Assembly: GCA_019925795.1 (NCBI GenBank)
Contig: CM034312.1
Location: 81,905,528-81,969,527, forward strand
Reading direction: 5' to 3'
Length of the DNA: 64,000 nt
Origin: Dendrobium chrysotoxum
Lineage: Eukaryota > Streptophyta > Magnoliopsida > Asparagales > Orchidaceae
The notes under the pieces were generated by a model that was given only the letters and a program-made list of their open reading frames with translations, did not search any database and was not told where the DNA came from. How positions within the stretch are numbered: position 1 is the stretch's first letter; the number at the start of each line of letters is the position of its first letter. Shown here one piece after another: positions 61,591 through 64,000 of the stretch. The position numbers and the translations under genes are program-made.

Positions 61591-63255
61591 TAGGGGCGGA
61601 GCCAGGATTTAATTCATATAGGGGCACAAATCATTGAAATAAAAAAAGCCTCAACCTTTTTCATTTGGGCTTGGGACCGGCATGGGCGGTTTTATTTTTT
61701 TTTTAAATCATTAAATTTATTATAAAAAGATAAAATATATGATAAAAGAAAAAAAACATACAATTGAGAATATCTATAAATCTCCTGTCGAGTCTTCATT
61801 TTTTGAAAACGTAGAACAATCAAGCCACTGTCAACACTATTAAATATATCATTTTCAATATAAGTAAGTAAACAGTCATTCATCCAAGAGTCTCCCATGC
61901 GATTGTGTAAATATTTTTTTTAATATTCATTGCAAAAAATGCTCGTGCAACTGTTGTAGCAATTGGCAATATCATAGTAAGCTTTATAAGTAAGAACACA
62001 AAATGATAAATATCATTCTTCCTAGTCTCCACCATTTTCTGAATAAGTTCTCCAATTCCTTTTAAATTCATAAATGCATATGTTGATCTCATATCAACAA
62101 TAAAATTTTCTATTTGATTATCTATTATGATGAGATCTATTTCTGAAAAATCTGATGGATAAAATTTTGCAAGCCATAATAATCGTTCTATATCAAAAGT
62201 TGAAAATGACTAACATGGATTTAAACATTACCATACACATAAGTAATTCTGTATTATTTTCATCAAACCTATTGTTGAGCTCTTGAAGTTGCATATCTAT
62301 AACATTATAAAATAATTCAATTTAATAATGATGACTATTTGTTATACTTTCTAACAACATCTTGATCTTCCTCGCATCACAAATGTTTCAGTCATGTTTG
62401 AAATATTTATGTCATTCTTTTCACAAAACAATACAATTTCTTTAAATAAATTATCCCACCCACCATTTCTCATATTTTGAAGTTTTTGTTTACAAATTTT
62501 TATTAGAGTCATGACATTCATAATATCTTGATCCTTTCTTTGCAGTTTTTGGAATAACTCATTTGAAACCTCTTTTGCTGCAGCTTCTGTGATTTCTTTT
62601 TGGATTTTTGGAGCTATAAGTTTATTATTTCGAAGCGCGTTATCCAAAATAACTTTATTTATATCTTCATTATGACTAGTAAGAAAGCGCAAAAGTTCAA
62701 TAAAATTCTCTCGATTCTCTGAATTCTCAGATTCATCATGCCCACAGAATGCTAATCCTTGTTGCAAAAGGAAACACACACAATCAGCACTTGCATTTAA
62801 TCTTATACGACAATCCATACGATTTTGATTAGAAGGTCTTTCAAAAGCAAATCTGATATCTCTTTCTTAATTCATTAAAGCTTCACATTTACGTCTAGCA
62901 ATATTGTGTGCACTGTTGATATTACCAATGTGAACATGAAATTTATCATTTTTTTCTAATTTCTAAAATCATTCGTGTCAAAACTGTCACCACTAGCCTG
63001 TACACCATTTTGAGATTTATACAGATAACAAAACAAACAATAAGCTGTATCTTTACTTATACTATATTCTAACCAAGCTTTGTGTTCCTCAAACCATGCA
63101 GGATTAAATCTAAGAAATTTATCTTCAATTTTAGTACATGAGAATTCATGATCACGTGGTTGACATGGTCCTTTCAGCAAGTAATATCTCTGAACACTAT
63201 CCCTCTTATTGGGATGGTAATCTAAATTTTTTTTTCTCAATGCAGGATCGGCAGG
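61591..63255 (-). mobile_element. hAT element copy 1 with internally deleted transposase
   Basis: The lower end begins TAGGGGCGGAGCC, the terminal sequence of a common plant hAT group. It contains a transposase relic. The other terminus is not in view: the sequence is cut at 63255, where a second copy starts with CAGGGGCGGAGCC. Confidence 0.82.
61740..63240 (-). pseudogene. hAT transposase, TTF-finger/ZMYM1-like, catalytic core deleted
   Basis: Reads DPALRKKNLDYHPNKRDSVQ, YYLLKGPCQPRDHEFSCTKI, FNPAWFEEHKAWLEYSISKD, then RLNASADCVCFLLQQGLAFC and GHDESENSENRENFIELL. KEITEAAAKEVSNE is then joined directly to LFQKLQRKDQDIMNVMTLIK. In intact relatives a few hundred residues with the DDE catalytic core lie at that join. 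The C-terminus includes a dimerisation-like ILPIATTVARAFFAMNI and WMNDCLLTYIENDIFNSVDS. Frame breaks near 62956, 62350 and 61890. Confidence 0.87.
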
Positions 63256-64000
63256 CAGGGGCGGAGCCAATATTTTATTCATATGGGTGCACAAATCATT
63301 GAAATAAAAAAAACCCTCAACCTTTTTTATTTGGGCTTGGGACCGGCATGGGCAGTTTTAAATTTTTTTAAATCATTAAATTTATTATAAAAAGATAAAA
63401 TATATGATAAAAGAAAAAATATGCAATTGAGAATATCTATAATTTCTCCCGTCGAGTCTTCATTTTTTGAAATCGTAGAACAATCAAGTTATTGTCAACA
63501 CTATTAAATATATCATTTTCAATATAAGTAAGTAAACAGTCATTCATCCAAGAGTCTCCTATGCGATTGTGTAAATGATTTTTTTAATATTTATTGCAAA
63601 AAATGCTCGTGCAACTGTTGTTGTAGCAATTGGCAATATCATAGCAAGCTTTATAAGTAAGAACACAAAATGATAAATATCATTCTTCCTAGTCTCCACC
63701 ATTTTTTGAATAAGTTCTCCAATTCTTTTTAAATTCATAAATGCATATGTCGATCTCATGTCAACAATAAAATTTTCTATTTGATTATATATTATGATGA
63801 GATCCATTTCTGAAAAATTTGACTGATAAAATTTTGCAAGGCGTAGTAATTATTCTATATCAAAAGTTAAAAATGACTGACATGGATTTAAACATACCAG
63901 ACACATAAGTAATTCTGTATTATTTTCATCAAACCTATTATTGAGCTCTTGAAGTTGCAGATCTATAACATTATAAAATAATTCGATTTAATAATGATGT
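63256..64000 (-). mobile_element. hAT element copy 2, running off the window
   Basis: Starts CAGGGGCGGAGCC and is closely similar to 61591-62330 along its whole visible length, with the same C-terminal transposase piece (ILPIATTTVARAFFAINIKK). It is in the same orientation as copy 1. Confidence 0.88.

Overview
The window is nuclear DNA from a flowering plant, AT-rich and dense with transposable elements. The species cannot be named from the sequence. The main result is that most of the window is one host gene on the minus strand. Fourteen short exons between 60318 (ATG) and 639 (stop) join in perfect phase into a 1269-nt reading frame of 422 codons plus stop. The product matches plant BASS4, a plastid-targeted bile acid:sodium symporter-like carrier, over its whole length. 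Every exon junction has GT/AG borders, and codons split between exons close correctly. The gene therefore spans 59.7 kb for a 1.27-kb coding sequence.

The introns hold almost everything else. Read in gene direction (high to low coordinates): intron 1 (54922-60123) holds an RTE-type LINE and a copia remnant. Intron 2 (39199-54815) holds another RTE LINE, the 3' half of a Ty3/gypsy element carrying two hAT-type MITEs, a large repeat (R4) with a solo LTR nested in it, and an L1 LINE split by a 1.83-kb solo LTR. Exons 3-7 form a compact island (37949-39198). Intron 7 (34173-37948) holds a copia remnant and a repeat. Intron 8 (10032-34061, 24 kb) holds a gypsy element whose LTR was entered by a hAT transposon, repeats R4, R5 and R6, a complete gag-only gypsy element, LINE pieces and two 1.8-1.9-kb solo LTRs. 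Intron 10 has a copia tail, intron 11 a LINE ORF1 relic, and introns 12 and 13 one MITE each.

Upstream of the gene (60343-64000) are a possible promoter and a hAT transposase relic of the TTF-finger/ZMYM1-like type. A second copy of the same element abuts or interrupts it.

Many insertions are bounded to the base by target-site duplications: CCTAA, CATCA, AATAG and GTTAG for LTR elements; CAGATGAG, CCTTTTGT and TTTGAGCA/G for hAT elements; 9-bp duplications for Mutator-like MITEs; TAA for a Tourist-like MITE; 19 bp for a LINE. Nesting order can be read from these. I found no tRNA, rRNA, CRISPR array or microbial-type system. The less familiar items are the solo-LTR family that carries a conserved reading frame, and the R4 repeat with its regularly spaced motif.
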